Positions 10,635 through 22,845 of a DNA stretch of 64,000 bases are shown here, one piece after another. Location: NCBI GenBank assembly GCA_027475525.1, contig JAMWFC010000116.1, positions 1,549,826-1,613,825 on the forward strand. The letters run 5' to 3'. The stretch comes from Macrolepiota albuminosa (lineage: Eukaryota; Basidiomycota; Agaricomycetes; Agaricales; Agaricaceae). Below the pieces are notes generated by a model that did not search any database, had not been told where the DNA came from, and was given only the letters and a program-made list of their open reading frames with translations. Each line of letters begins with the position of its first letter. Position 1 is the stretch's first letter. The position numbers and the translations under genes are program-made.

Positions 10635-12010
10635 ATTACATATATCGTACCACTTAATGTATGTATTCATATCATATCATTTATCATTATCATATCTATA
10701 TCTGAATATCGGAATTGCTCGAATGTGAAGGCAAGCAATGAAATCTGAAAGTAAAGAAGTTATTGTGTCTCATATTGACTATCTATCAAATTGGAGTCTA
10801 CCTGTAAAATAAAAGGAAATAATAGAATGCGTGCTAGTCACCTCCCTTATCTCTTGCTGGGCTCCCGGCGTTGCCTGTAGCCTCAGCTTACAATAATGTA
10901 TAACCATGTATAATAATAATGAAATAATAAATAAAGAAAATAAAAAACGAATGAAGAGAAGAGTACATACATACAAGTAATAAAATAAAAAGTAATAAAA
11001 GAAAAAGAAACATGTATGTAAGAGTTGGGGACTGGCGCACACGTGCGCCGCTACGATATATAATAAGCAAAATCATGCAAGAAGTGTAGCATATAAAGAA
11101 ATAATTGCTGGAGATTGCTTTTGTCTAATTGGTGACAGTGTGAACAAGCACTAGTCATCAAATATTGTTTTTCTGATAAGTGCACTACAAGTGAGTCAGT
11201 CTTCTCCAATTGGCTAGCACTCCTTTCAGAATTAGTGCTTTTCAAGAAAAACCCTCTGATTCTGTTACTGGCTGTAGATTTTACTTAGCCTATAAATTGT
11301 TTGTTTGTCAGCTGGTGTAGTACTTGAGGGCAAGTATTACTATAGTTCTGGGGCTTTCTTGAAGTCTTAGAAAGTGACCTCTAGTCCACACTGGTGCTTG
11401 ATGATAAAAACTTGATGTATTGAGTGCTCCACAAAATATCAAATATTCTGCAATGCAGAGGGTTTCAATAAACTCCAGCCTAAGTGATTCACTCTCTGGG
11501 AACCACCAAGCCTTTGTCCATCAATTGCCTGTCTATTCTCTACTAAACTTGGGCTATTTATACTATTTTTCTGGTACACAGACCACTATCTACACATGAC
11601 CCTTTGTTGTCCACTTCCTAGCCTCCAGAACATATTTGATAGTTTAATTTCCCTTTTGGGAGGCATGTTTTGGTGCCACCAGTTCCACCATTCCTCCAGA
11701 TGTTCTGATTGCCACTTCCCCATTTGCTTCAGCTCTATTTAGCATGATCCCATTCATAGATCCTTCTTTCTCCTTTTAGTGCTTCCTGCATTCCATGCTT
11801 CTTTTGACATCCCTCCATGCTTCTTTTCCTTTCCCCTTTCAGTCATGTCAAATTGGGCATTGTCAGATCAGATCTTGATCTAGATCATCACAATTTGATC
11901 CCATTTTGTTACTTCTGCCAGCTCCCATGCTTCCCCTCCCCATAACAGTGGTTGGACTATTGTTGTGTTGGTAGCTTGAGCTGATCTCTGCTCTTTGTTC
12001 TATACTGTCA
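10635..12010. other. No supportable gene
   Basis: AT-rich sequence with short ORFs, mostly low-complexity Leu/Phe/Tyr translations of T-rich or A-rich runs at 10779-11076. A small inverted repeat GGCGCAC-AC-GTGCGCC lies at 11033-11048. 11290-11700 has a TATTTATAC box and LTR-like composition, but I found no second copy in the window. Confidence 0.35.
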
Positions 12011-12212
12011 CTTCAGGGCATGCCAGAGATTTCTGAAGAAACATTTATTAAAAACAGGTCATATAATTTTTAATGAGTGTTTCTCCAGAAACTTTCATAA
12101 AAATTTTCTAATAAGGCAATTTTTTCAGAATTTTCTAGAGAAATACTTGTTAAAAATTATCTGACCTGTTTCTAATTGATGTTTCTCCAGAAATCTCTGG
12201 TATGCCCTGAAG
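12011..12212 (+). mobile_element. MITE-like inverted-repeat element, copy 1
   Basis: A 202-base non-coding element with terminal inverted repeats of about 50 bases. It begins CTTCAGGGCATGCCAGAGAT and ends in the reverse complement of nearly the same sequence. A second copy of the same length is at 47378-47579. The ends read CTTCAGGG...CCCTGAAG. A target-site duplication is not clear, so the superfamily is open. Confidence 0.75.
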
Positions 12213-12798
12213 TGTGTGTATTTATTGGGGTGTTTTTGGAGATATAATTTGTTGAGACTGCTACCAGGAGGCTTACAGTTTTCAGCCTTATGATTCAATG
12301 TTTATTTTGACTTCTGGTGCATGTTGTGTCCCTGACTGCTGGTACAGTGTTGTATCACTGATGCCTTATCAGTTTTTGCTATGGCCACTTTGTCTAGTAA
12401 CGTGTGGACTCCTCACTATGATTGTCTCCATGTTGTAATTGATCCTCCCACCTTCATGAGTAGTGCACCTTGTTCTTTCACTATTATCTACCTGAAGAAG
12501 TTTCTGAGCTTGCTTTGGAGGTTCTTTAGTTGAGTCAGCATTGTCATTTGCTGTATGCCACTTGTGAGATTTGGGAGGATTTGTCCTTCCTAGAGTGGCT
12601 GGGTAATGAAAAGACCTGGAGCTAAGCCTATTACATTCATTCTGTTTACAGGTTTTCTTTCCCTTTTTATAGCTACCCATTTTTAGGCAATCAAGTCCAT
12701 GGATTTGGTAGCACATTTGTCACCTTCTGGAGGAGAGCTATTATCTTGTTTGCTGCTTCTTTACTTCTTGTATCCTTCTTAACTAACCAGACCTCTCC
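12213..12798. other. Unassigned; weak minus-strand ORF
   Basis: Between the MITE and a solo LTR. The 115-codon minus-strand ORF at 12369-12716 is hydrophilic (SYKKGKKTCKQNECNR) and could be a fragment of a retroelement tail, but I recognise no domain. Confidence 0.25.
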
Positions 12799-13317
12799 TG
12801 TAAGGGCAACCTCTGGAGGCTATGGCTCAGTCACACAGCTGGCAGAGGGATATTCAAAGTATATTAGAATATATACTGACAATATCATAATAGCTACTCA
12901 CCTGGCAGAGGGATATCCAAAGAGAACAAGTCTAGGGATTCCCTGTGCTAGGTTGGACACTTCTGGGGCCTCTGAAGCATGGGAAACAACTGTACAGTAC
13001 AACAAAACCTTATAAACTTGAAAATTGCCTAAATAAACAAGTGTATAAACAAGGCAGGAAAACTCTGGAGTTTGGAAGTCAGAAAGGCAAACTCTGGCTT
13101 ATGTAAGGGGTCTGGAAGTGGTGCTGAAGGACCCACACTTGTCTGAATTGTAGCTAAAGAACTAGAGCACTTCAAAGGCTGAAAATAGTACTAACAGGTA
13201 GTGTTGAAAGAAGAGAAACAGTAAAATGAGAGAATGACAGAAGGAATAAGAGAATGAATGAAAGGAGAGTGAAGAGATAAGGAGTGAAAGAAGGGAGAAA
13301 TGAGGAGTCCCCTGACA
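12799..13317 (-). mobile_element. Solo LTR C, copy 1
   Basis: 519 bases, reading TGTCAGGGGACTCC... to ...CCCTTACA on the minus strand. It is flanked by a perfect 5-base target duplication TCTCC (12794-12798 and 13318-13322). Other copies are at 38341-38858, 41593-42121 and 46437-46934. There is no internal region, so it is a recombined solo LTR. The plus-strand ORF at 12746-13015 runs across its border and is not a gene. Confidence 0.9.
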
Positions 13318-13509
13318 TCTCCCAGTCACCTTGCAAGTACAATGGCATGCATATTTATGGAGATCCTCCCTCCACTATTCCTTTTCTTTGTTGCTCCACT
13401 TTGTTGACTTCTTCTTGAGATGCCTGCCTCCCTCTTTGTATGTCTTTTCCATGTTGCTAAAGTGAGGCAATTCCATCATCTTCAAAATGCCACTGATCTG
13501 ACAGCTCAA
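13318..13509. other. Spacer between LTR C and integrase
   Basis: Non-coding. The Gypsy integrase frame upstream on the minus strand loses similarity here. Confidence 0.3.
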
Positions 13510-14594
13510 TGTTGCCTAGCATTGTACTTGGAATACAGCCTTGTGTAAGTGCTCAAAATCCTCTATATAGCATTGTAAGTCTCTAGCATGCCTTGCTATC
13601 ATGTTGGTAGTTGATAAAATGGAATTGGGTGGTGGCTGCAGGTAGGTTGCTTTGATAATGTCTGCTGGCAGTAAAGGGCATGTTTCTGTAGCTGCATAAT
13701 AAGGTGAATAACTCATCCTTTTATGTACTGTTGTTACCTGTTCCAACCAAAACACTGAATATGTCACTTCACTCCAGTGACTCTCAACTCCATCTACTGC
13801 CTTTAATAAAGTGTGTCTAATGTCAAAGTGTGGTCACTCTACTATGCCATTAGCACATTTATTATAACCAAATACCCTTATATATGATGAATATTGTATT
13901 TTTTCACCAGATAGGTTAGCATCTTAACAATAGGTGGCCCATTGTCCATAACAATATCTTCAAGTGCTTTCTATTAACATATCATGTCCTTGAAGAGCCA
14001 TTTGACTATAGCATCAGTATTTTCTCTCTGTAGCATGCAGAATTCCAGCCAATGAACTAGCAAACATCTTCTCTGAATGATATATTTGTAGTGACCTGAC
14101 TTGGCATGTGCATGATGTTCACATAGATCTTTTCAAATAATAGTGCTGGAGGTGCTACAGTAGTTACAATAAGAACCTGCCTTGTCTGCTGTACCTGGCA
14201 TAAATGACAGATACAGATATACCATGCTATATCAGTACTAACTTGGGGCCACCAAAATTGTTCCAGTAAACTTGCTCTTATTGTATAAAGGCCTTAGTGT
14301 CCTAAGTCATCGTGCATAGCATGTAAGATCCTAACTTGCTTGTCCAGTGCAATTACTAGCTTGTGAGTTCCAGCCCTGTGTTGTTGCCAAGGTTGCTCTT
14401 TGTCTAGAAAGAAGAGTGTCACATATTGAATAAATGTAGCATATTTGCTGTTGCTAAGCCTTGGAGGTCATTGCAAATCACTCAATCACTTCCTAACCTG
14501 ATCAACTTGCTGATCTTCTGCCAGGGCCTTGGCATTTTGAGGTATAGCTGCATATAGTAAATTCTGACTGTCTTTATGCAAGAATTTACATTCT
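13510..14594 (-). pseudogene. Ty3/Gypsy integrase fragment (family G, 3' half of split element)
   Basis: Minus-strand translation shows the integrase zinc-binding region near 14330-14180 (MHDDLGH, then CHLCQ), the catalytic-core remnant near 13950 (MDNGPPI), and the C-terminal part at 13767-13516 (SYSPYYAATETCPLLPADI, TYLQPPPNSIL). Stops and frameshifts interrupt it. It abuts the left LTR of element F at 14594. The continuation on the far side of F is RNase H/RT at 26930-29123, so this is one old element split by F. Confidence 0.65.
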
Positions 14595-14768
14595 TGTAAC
14601 CGTAGGTTACAAGCTAGAACTATCTTGTGTGTATCACACAGTGCTGAATCAGACTGCGGTATCGGATTGACTAGAACTAGAGTGAATACAAGATGTTATC
14701 TTATATAATACTCTATTGAATGCTTATAGCATTGTTGATGCTAGTAACAAGTGTTATGCTCTGTTATA
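14595..14768 (-). repeat. 3' LTR of Gypsy F
   Basis: 174 bases; on plus it starts TGTAACCGTAGG and ends CTCTGTTATA. The terminal TG of the minus-strand reading has become TA. Short LTR for such a large element. Confidence 0.9.
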
Positions 14769-15115
14769 TACCCCCCAATAAGACCAAATACTTGGTCTTA
14801 GAAATGGAGTAGAAGTGAAATGGAGGATGCATGATAGTGTGACCAGTAGAGTAAGACGTGCTTCACGTTGCTGCAAAATATTAGTGTCATGTGTGAAGTA
14901 GTTGTGTCTTCTGAACACAAAACCTTGCAGTCTCTTAGCAGACAGGTGCGTATACGATGCAAGCAGCCCAAGAAATATAAAATTTAAAATAAAGCAAAAA
15001 CAAAAAACAAGTGACTCCTCCTCTGAGTCTGCTGTATATACAAGCTACCCTGGAGTGCATGTCAGCATGAACGTATTGAGTAATTTACTCAGAGTTACCT
15101 AAATAAAATATGGGT
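14769..15115. other. Gypsy F 3' untranslated region
   Basis: Between the third ORF and the 3' LTR, with the polypurine tract at 14771-14776. The plus-strand ORF at 14902-15102 is a shadow. Confidence 0.5.
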
Positions 15116-17963
15116 CTATGACCCGTCTGATGAGGCCTCTGTGACCATGCCCGTCTCTGTCACCATTGACTCCTCCTCTGGTGTGATGTTAATTGTGGGA
15201 GGAGGAGGCACCAATTCTGTCCTTGGTAGGGTAGTTGACCCCTTGACTGCAGGTGAATCTACCACCATAGGCTCAGTAAGCACAAAGTTAATTGCAGTAG
15301 GCATGGTGGTGAGCGTACCGTGTGCTGACATTTGGTTTAGGAGATTGACCCAATTTGGGTCTATTCCAATGAGGTAGTAGAGGCCATTGGCCTCTGGGTT
15401 GACAGGGAAATTGTTCTCTTCATGATGCTTGAACATAAGATGATAATGGTCGTCTTTGGTCATCTTCCGCCATCCATCCCATTGCGGGATTGCAGAAGGG
15501 GTGCCATACATAGAGAGGTGCTCCATGTGCTCATCGTCAATCTGCTTGAAGATGTCCATAGACATCATGGGGAAGTGGAACTGCTGTTCCAGGAAGACCA
15601 TGCCATAAGTGTAGGCATGGTCCACCCAGTTCAGCAGAATCCAGTTGTGTAGAAAGATGTGTAACGCGTTGTCATTGGAGAAGTTCTGTGCCTGGTCATT
15701 GGGCACATGAACTTGATGAATCTTGAGCTTTGGCCCATGTTGGGGCTCAAAAGGTTGCTCAGGAAACATGGCATCATATGAGGCAATTGCCTCTTGATAC
15801 AGCTCCAGCCAGGCCACAACAAGGGTTATGCGCCACACAATCATGGGTTTGGCTGCACTGTTAGCACAGAGAGCTTGACATAATGCAAACCTGAAGAGGG
15901 TTCGCCAGTGTATGTGGTAGGCATGGTCCACTGCAATGCCCTGATAAGTGTTTTCCAGCCCAGAACAACCAAAGACCAGCGCGTACTGTGCCAGCTAATC
16001 CAAGTCGAACGGTGTGGCTGGATCTTAAGCGCACATTATGCGCAGTGCTGTGGAACCATCTTCTTTTGTGCGCAGAAAGTGCCCCGGAATGTGTTGTCGC
16101 TCCACAAGAGCAAAGTCGTCAGGGCTCTGCATTGGGTTGATGAGGTCCTAATATTGAGGCTCCTTCATTAGGAGCTGCATGGTATGGTTGTGCAGAGCCT
16201 CAACTGTTCAGTGTGCAAACATCTGAAGCTCCATGATCAGCATATAGGTGATAATTCTGTCACGATGCAAGATGTGAACATTTATATAATACTTGTAGAG
16301 CTGATCCAGCTCTAATGGAGTGCGGGGAAGACCACGTGGGGCATGCTTGTACACAATTGTACCCAGGATGTGGGCATGATGCTGCTCTATTGGCGTCAGC
16401 TCCCATCAGCACTGTATTTGTGGCATACAAATAGTACGTGCAGTGGCTGAGTGCTCCTCTGAAGCACAAATTCATTTGCTCGATATCAAGCGGCCCCCAC
16501 ACTTTCACCCCCAAGCCATTGGGGATTCTCTCCAAGAACTCATCCTCGGCCCTATATTTCAGGGCCTGCAACTCCTTGGCACAGTTTGCCTTCTTCTTTG
16601 TGATGCGCTTATTGCACAATACTCGTTGGAATTGGTCTGCTGCTGATTCCCCCTTCTGCTCTGAGCTCAACTCTCCATAGTCGCTCTTGTCGGACAAGGA
16701 CGCAACTGGCACTTTGCCTTTTCCAGGCATGGGCTTCCCTCTCAAGGTTGCCACCAGACCATCATACTGTTCTAGTGTGCAGGGGTCTGGGGTCAAGACG
16801 ACCATGGAGTACTATTCTGGCAGGGCTGGTACCAACACCAGCAGCATGAAGAGCATCTAGACTTTTCCTGCTTGTGTGGGAATGCCAGCAGGGAAGGCTA
16901 TAACCTCCAATTTGGAGGCATTGAGAGGCAGCTTGTGGCCGCAACGCTAACAAGATGACCCCAACTTTGCCAGGGTAGACAAAACAGTTTGTGGCTAAGC
17001 CACCGGAGGGGCAGGCACATTTTACGCCAGATTTCTCCCTCCCGACTCAGCATGGGATGTACTAAGAGTTGGCGCTCGAGGCACCATGGTAACAGTTTTG
17101 GACCTCATAAGTGGGGCCCAAGACAATGTGGTTTCCCGCTGATCCAAGGACAGGTTGGCCAGAGGCTCACTGACAACAGTCAGTGACTCTGACTGGGCCT
17201 GAGGGGCCACAGTGGATAGCCACAAAGACAAAGCAATGGGCTGAGCAAGCTGCTCAGGGCATGCAAATTGCACAGCCAATGACATTCTAGCCTGTGGAGG
17301 TTCGACCAGTTGACTGGGCTGATATTTGGCCCTCTTGACCTTGGCAGTCGGTTTCTCAAATGTAGAAACTTTGTGCTTAGACGCACATTTGATCTGTTCC
17401 AGTACTGCGATGCACTGCCTCATCATCAGCTTGATCTGGTTGAGCAATTTCTCCATCACCATCACGGCCAGACTGTCCTGCAGGAAGGATGCAGTTGCAG
17501 GGACCGGCTGTCCTGCTGCTTCCAATCTGCTCAGGAGTGCATCTGGCACTGCTAACTCCTGTGCTTGTGGTGCAGACTCCATATACGGTTCTACCATGGG
17601 CCAATGCACCCACAGTATGGATGGCAGTCCTGTCACTGCACTCGCATACGTCAGAATCAATGCATGCAAGCATGCTGGTGGTACTTTATAGTAGCGCTCT
17701 GAGCGCATGCTGTCCTCCAGGTGCTCATAGCACCCCCTCATCATTGACCTCCATCTCTTGCGAGTGGAGGAGAGTCTGGTATGGTAGCAGTTCTTTGCGG
17801 CCTGGATAGGCCACGCCTGCAGGATGGTGTTGGCTTGCCACTGGATGCGGTGGCTGCCCCTGGTAGTCTTGCATTTGTATATTTGGAGGTCTCTCCCTGC
17901 CACTAGAGCCTTGCAGGCTCTGATTACTTTTTTGTGGCCCCCAATAGGCCATTGCAAAAAACA
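15116..17963 (-). pseudogene. Third ORF of Gypsy F: agaric hypothetical protein, function unknown
   Basis: Three minus-strand blocks belong to one decayed gene. 17957-17022: basic N-terminus with WQANTILQAWPIQAAK and RSERYYKVPPACLHALILTY, then VPATASFLQDSLAVMVMEKL. About 16940-16260: an SSCxRC-type Cys cluster remnant, then SDKSDYGELS and basic KRITKKKANCAKE. 16260-15116: FALVFGC-like block, HIHWRTLFRFALCQALCANS, WRITLVVAWLELYQEAIASY, LHNWILLNWVDHAYTYGM, IPQWDGWRK and an acidic tail. I know the same order from hypothetical proteins common in agaric genomes, but no named domain. It follows the chromodomain on the same strand and precedes the 3' LTR, the env position. I see no signal peptide or membrane segment, so it is not env-like. 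Stops near 16960, 16220 and 16030 break this copy. A second broken copy is at 40096-46110. Confidence 0.65.
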
Positions 17964-18210
17964 TGCTAGCGACGTGTATTGGGACTTAGGAGGAGAAAAG
18001 AAGAAAAAAAATCTCCTAACTCACCAGTGGTGTAAACAACCACAAATAACTGCCACCCGGTCTTTCACCGGCCATCAAAGTGGACTTTGTCCACATTTCA
18101 CCACCACACGTGTGTTATGTGCGTTTTGCTAGCTGTTGAGGATGTTTTATGCCCTGCAGCTCTAGGTACCTGTTGATTGCTGCAAAATCTTTGCAGTTTG
18201 CTAGTGGTTC

Positions 18211-19763
18211 TCAGGTAGTATCACCTAAGCTCCACCTTACCTCAAATTTGAGGTTTCCCCCTATCCACCTATGACCTATGAGGTCATCTACAACCCATTC
18301 CTGGTTGTCACCAGTTCCAAAGTCATACGGTTCTGGAGTTGCACGATTAGGGAAGAGCATGTTACTATTGGCCAAGTATGGTCGCAACAGCAACACATGG
18401 AACTTAGGGACTATCCTGCACGATTAGGGAAGAGCATGTTACTATTGGCCAAGTATGGTCGCAACAGCAACACATGGAACTTAGGGACTATCCTGTGCAT
18501 CTGCAGTGCATGGGGTAGTTCCCACACATAGTTAGATGTGCTCGGCTCAGCCTCAAGGACCCTATATGGTCCAATCCACTTTGGACACAACTTACTCGCT
18601 CTGCCTTTTGGTAAGTTCAAGTTCTTTGTCAAAAGGTACACTAAGTTCCCTTTTGCAATGTCTGGATCATCACGTCTGCAATTATTTGCATGTTTTATCT
18701 GCCATACACATGATTCTATAATTGCATCATGGGCATCTGCTAAGTTTTATAGTGCGTTGCGTGCAAACTGCTTTACTCCAACATGAATAGCTTTGTCAGT
18801 GCAAAGTTCACGAACCATGGATGGCATATGGCCATTATTGAGTTCAAAGGGTGAGTACCCTGTGGTTTCAGATATGCTCGTGTTTATTGCAAATTCAATG
18901 AGTAGACATCTATCCACCCAGTCCTTCTGATCAGGACATACAAATGCTTACAATATTTGCGCAATATTTCTATTTGCTTGTTCTGTCTGGCCATCCATTT
19001 GTGGATGAAACAACGTTGACATGAGCAACTTTGCTCCAAGAAGCTTGTGCAGCTCCTTCCACCATTTGGAAGTGAACTTAGCATCTCAATTGCTTACAAT
19101 CGAACTTGGCAATCTATGAAGATGAACTATCTCCTTGAGATAGATTCAAGACAAGTCTGAAGCTGTCATGGTGGTCCTCACCAGAATGAGATGGAACATA
19201 CTGGTCATTCTGCAGATCACTACCCAGAGGTAGTTAAAACCCTTCGACTCAGGAAACAGACCTATAAAATCCATCCCAATCAAATCCCAAGGTTTAACTG
19301 GTATAGGAAGCAAATGAAGCTTCTCCTGTGGCTTCAATGTCAATACTTTTGACTGTTGACAAAGCTCACATGTTGAGCAGAATTGGCTCATTTTTTTGGC
19401 CAGTTGTGGCCACCAGTACCAGTGTCGCACATAGTCCAGCGTTTTCTGAGTTTCAAAGTGGCCTACTACTCTGTGGGCCTGGTCCAGGATAGTTGTGATC
19501 AACGACCTCTCCTGGGGAATGCAGATAACTTTGGACCCTGTGGGTCTGGTAAGGTAGACGAGCTGCTGCTCTACCTTGAAGCGTGGATGCACCTGGATAT
19601 TGTTCAGAATCTCTAAGAAGAGATTGTTATCCTTGTATCCTTGCTGGATACATGTGCAAAATTGCGCATTTCCTAGGTCAATTGGTGCGGGGTGACAGTC
19701 ATGCAAGTCCAATGCCTGCTGGAGAGTCATCTCCACACCACTAGGGCGCACCTCCTGCCTCAT
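18211..19763 (-). pseudogene. Gypsy F integrase and chromodomain
   Basis: Minus strand. The zinc-binding H-H-C-C module reads HRVVGHFETQKTL and CSTCELCQ (about 19500-19370). The core has GMDFIGLFP, a second Asp in SNxDAKFTS, and HPQMDGQTEQANR with the Glu (about 19300-18960). The C-terminal barrel is PKWIGPYRV...ELPHALQMHRIVPKFHV. The chromodomain is about DDLIGHRWIGGNLKFEVRW (near 18290-18220). Frames break at about 19140, 18930 and 18410. The last break is the 77-base duplication at 18340-18494; ignoring one copy joins barrel to chromodomain in frame. Chromodomain integrases target heterochromatin marks in this clade, consistent with the nesting seen here. Confidence 0.85.
18340..18494. repeat. 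77-base exact tandem duplication
   Basis: 18341-18417 equals 18418-18494. It causes an apparent frameshift in integrase. Likely an assembly artefact (see findings). Confidence 0.9.
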
Positions 19764-19775
19764 TTCTTTGCCTGG

Positions 19776-20580
19776 CTAGAGAATCTCATGATCCACCAGC
19801 ACCTGTGCCTTGATATTGTGAGCTTCTCGCTGTTCTTGCAGTTGCTTGCTGTGACATGATTCCTGCACTCGCATGGTGCGTAGCTCAACTGTATGTTCCT
19901 TGATTTCATGGAACCTATGCAGGGGCAAGTCCTTGCCCTCCGGGTCGATGCATTTGTCTGCCTGAACATAGTCATGCATGTCATGGACGTCATCTCGAGT
20001 ATCACTCTTGAAATATCGAGACAGGCAGTCCGCCACCTTGTTCAATTCACCTTTTACATAGGTGATGTCAAACTGATATCACGACATGTAGTCAATCCAG
20101 CAATGTTGTTGCGGTGATAGATGCACTTGGATTTTAAAAAACTCGAGTGCCTTGTGATCTGTAATGATATAGATCTTATACCCCATCAGCTTATCCTTCC
20201 ACTTTAGGAGGGCTTCCAGGATAGTAAGTGTTTCCAACTTGTGAACAGCATAGTTCTGCTGTGCAGCAGTGAACTTACAGGACATAAATCCTGCTAGTTG
20301 GCAAGTTTGCCATGGTTTACCTTGGCCAAACATGGCCCTGACCCCAGTCTTTGATGCATTGCATATGAGCCAAATGGGCTTGTCAATGCGTGGATCAATT
20401 GGCCGGATCACTGGCATTTTTGTGCAAATGCACTTAATCATCTCAAAACACTGCTGATGCAGCGGTCTCCAGTGAAAAGGGGACCCATTCTGGGTCATGG
20501 CTATCAGTGGCCCAGTGTATGCCATAATATCTGGCAAAAAGTTACCAATATAATTTACAAGTCCAACAAAATGCTAAATA
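19776..20580 (-). pseudogene. Gypsy F RNase H
   Basis: Minus-strand frames with FVGLVNYIGNFLPDI and HWRPLHQQCFEMIK (RT connection), then LICNASKTGVRAMFGQ, NYAVHKLETLTILEAL, YIITDHKALEFF, HCWIDYMS and NKVADCLSRY. These are the RNase H Asp-Glu-Asp positions and the tail. The usual D-A-S start of RNase H reads N-A-S, a D-to-N change. An in-frame stop lies near 20570. LTR A at 20589-21578 separates this from RT. Confidence 0.8.
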
Positions 20581-20588
20581 TCATTATA

Positions 20589-21578
20589 TGTTGATGAGTC
20601 TGCATCGTGGCTGGCTACCGATAGCACTAATACCCGCACCTCACATTGGCCCACTAGTACCACCAGAAGCGCCATGCTCTAGCACTTCCAGCACTATTTT
20701 TCTTATATTTTTACACTCATAACTCGCAGCTACAGACTCCAATTACTCTCAGACCACTTTTTATGGCACCACTTATTCTTTGCACCACTGTTGACACCTC
20801 GCCGCACCTTGCCACTTGCACTCTAAGGCTATATATTTACACAGACACTTGGCATCAGTCAATCTGGCATAATGCTCTTAGCCAGTGGCAGCGCTTATAG
20901 GATAGAATGATGAAGTATTTCCATGACAGCATCATTATAGACCTTCTTACTATACAATTCAGTTCACCACATTTACTTATATTTTTATCAGTTCACCACC
21001 CTCTAGCGGCGCTTAACCTCTTAGTGTTGGCTAACTTTCTTTACTATAAATACTTACTTTTTATTAGTAGTACAAGGAATCAATTTGGCAGTAGAGATCA
21101 TATCCCAACATTTTGGTCTCCATATGCAACAGACTACCTCTTGTTGACCGTGTCAAGCAAGAGGACTCTGCTCTAGTTTTCTATCTTTCTCTCTCTAGTG
21201 CCTTGCAACTATGGCTTGGCTTTCGTGCTTAGATCTGCTAAGCAATCTTGTCTTTTTATTATTTCATTCTAGGTGCTAACACTTAGTGCCTCTTAGCGAC
21301 CCTTTCCTGCACCGCTTAGCGCCTTCCTTAGTGACTTTCCCATGCTCTTAGCGTGTCCCCTTAGCGACTCTTAGCACCCTGTAGCCACATTTAGGAGCTT
21401 TACGCAAGTACCTCCAATCACCCACTTTCCTTGCCACCAACCTCTTGCCTACCATGTGTTCTCTGGGACCTGTCCAGGACTCTCTCACACACTGAGCATG
21501 CCCAAAGCTATATCGACTAAGTAGCTGTACTAGTGATAGTCCACGCAGCATCCCAGCTCGATTTGGGCATCATCAACA
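20589..21578 (+). mobile_element. Solo LTR A in Gypsy F pol
   Basis: 990 bases starting TGTTGATGAG and ending TCATCAACA, a long terminal inverted repeat for an LTR. It separates RT (21579-22803) from RNase H in the coding order of F. Flanking pentamers TTATA and TGCAT do not match well, so the target duplication has decayed or the ends are off slightly. Related partial copies are at 9361-10275 and 53190-53498. Orientation is taken from those matches. ORFs inside (20907-21176, 21348-21551) are not genes. Confidence 0.7.
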
Positions 21579-22803
21579 TGCATAGAGTACGCCACTCTTG
21601 AATTTGGTCAAGTTTATCCATGTCCGGGTGAATACCCTTCTCATCAATGACATAACCAAGACAGTCTATACTAAGTGCATACAATTTGCACTTCTTCCAT
21701 TTGAGGTAGAGACTAGCCTTACATAGTCATTTGAATACAACTCATAGGTGCTGCTCATGCTCCTTGATGGAATCAGAAAAGATGAATATATTGTCTAAAT
21801 AGACATGCATAAACTTCCCAATTATGTCTGGGAAGATGGAGGTCATTAATCTCTGGAATGTTGCTAGTGCATTACAGTTACCAATCTGCATGATATTACT
21901 CATGAATGTCCCTATCAGGGACAAAAACAGCATCTTCAGTATATCCTCTTCACATATGCGAACCTGTTTGTACGCATCTGTGAGGTTGATTTTTGACCTA
22001 TATTTTGCTATGGTGACATCTTTGCATATGACTTCCTGATCTGGAAGGGGTGTTATGTCCTTGACTATATTATCATTGCGCTGTCACACATCCAATGCAG
22101 TTTGTAATGTCCCATCCTTCTTGGGAATACACAGTAAAGGTGCAGCTTGCACCGCTGGTTGTGGTTCTCACTACTTTGCATTTATATATCTGTTCGTCTT
22201 TTCACAAAGCTGATCCTGTAGTGCTTGTGGACAGCGAGGCAAATGATACTTATACTTCTTATTATTGTCAATGAGATTGATCTCATGATTAACCTCCTGC
22301 CATGGAGGAAGTTCTTCCTTCGTTCTGTTAATAATATCAGCAAACTCATGTTGCCATTGCTGGCGCAATTGAGGAATATCATCCTCTGTAAGGCTCACTG
22401 CCTTGCCTTTCCCTTTTGATACACGTGCTATTTGCAGCTGAACCTTTGGTTTAAATTGCTCCCGTAAGGCACGTACATGCTCTTCTGTGAGATCCCCCAG
22501 ATTCAACCTTATGACTGGTTGCCTCCTCACTGCTCTTGTCGTTGTTGACAATGATTGCACACTTCTTGCCTTCAGCAATACACCATCAAATACAATATCC
22601 GACGCTTCAGAGATCTCATCTTCCTGTGCATGATGGTATACTTCTCCCATCTGGGTCAACTGCACCCTTTCCATAGTATGTGTCACCATTGACGCTACCA
22701 ACTCATTCCACTCTCGTGGTATTCGTGGGTCATATGCCCATTGCACTCCTGGCCAAGACACTGGTCGATCTATTAGCAACCTCATGCTTCCTGCAGTTTC
22801 CAT
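21579..22803 (-). pseudogene. Gypsy F reverse transcriptase
   Basis: 22803-22171 is the linker and N-terminal RT region (WNELVASMVTHTMERV, RQQWQHEFADIINRT, EVNHEINLID, YHLPRCPQALQDQL). 22170-21600 holds PLLCIPKKDGTLQTALD, DITPLPDQ, KINLTDAYKQVRICEED, NALATFQRLM and the catalytic loop VYLDNIFIFS. The normal motif is YxDD; here codon GAC is followed by AAT, so the second Asp is Asn and the enzyme should be inactive. CLGYVIDEKGI follows. Stops occur near 22095 and 21735. Confidence 0.85.
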
Positions 22804-22845
22804 TGTACTGTATACCTCGTCCTTGATGAAATCCTCAACCTTTAC

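Noticed and set aside
15116..17963. Envelope gene of an env-bearing Gypsy element
   Set aside because: Position fits, but I see no signal peptide, membrane segment or cleavage-type site, and the sequence matches a hydrophilic agaric hypothetical protein.
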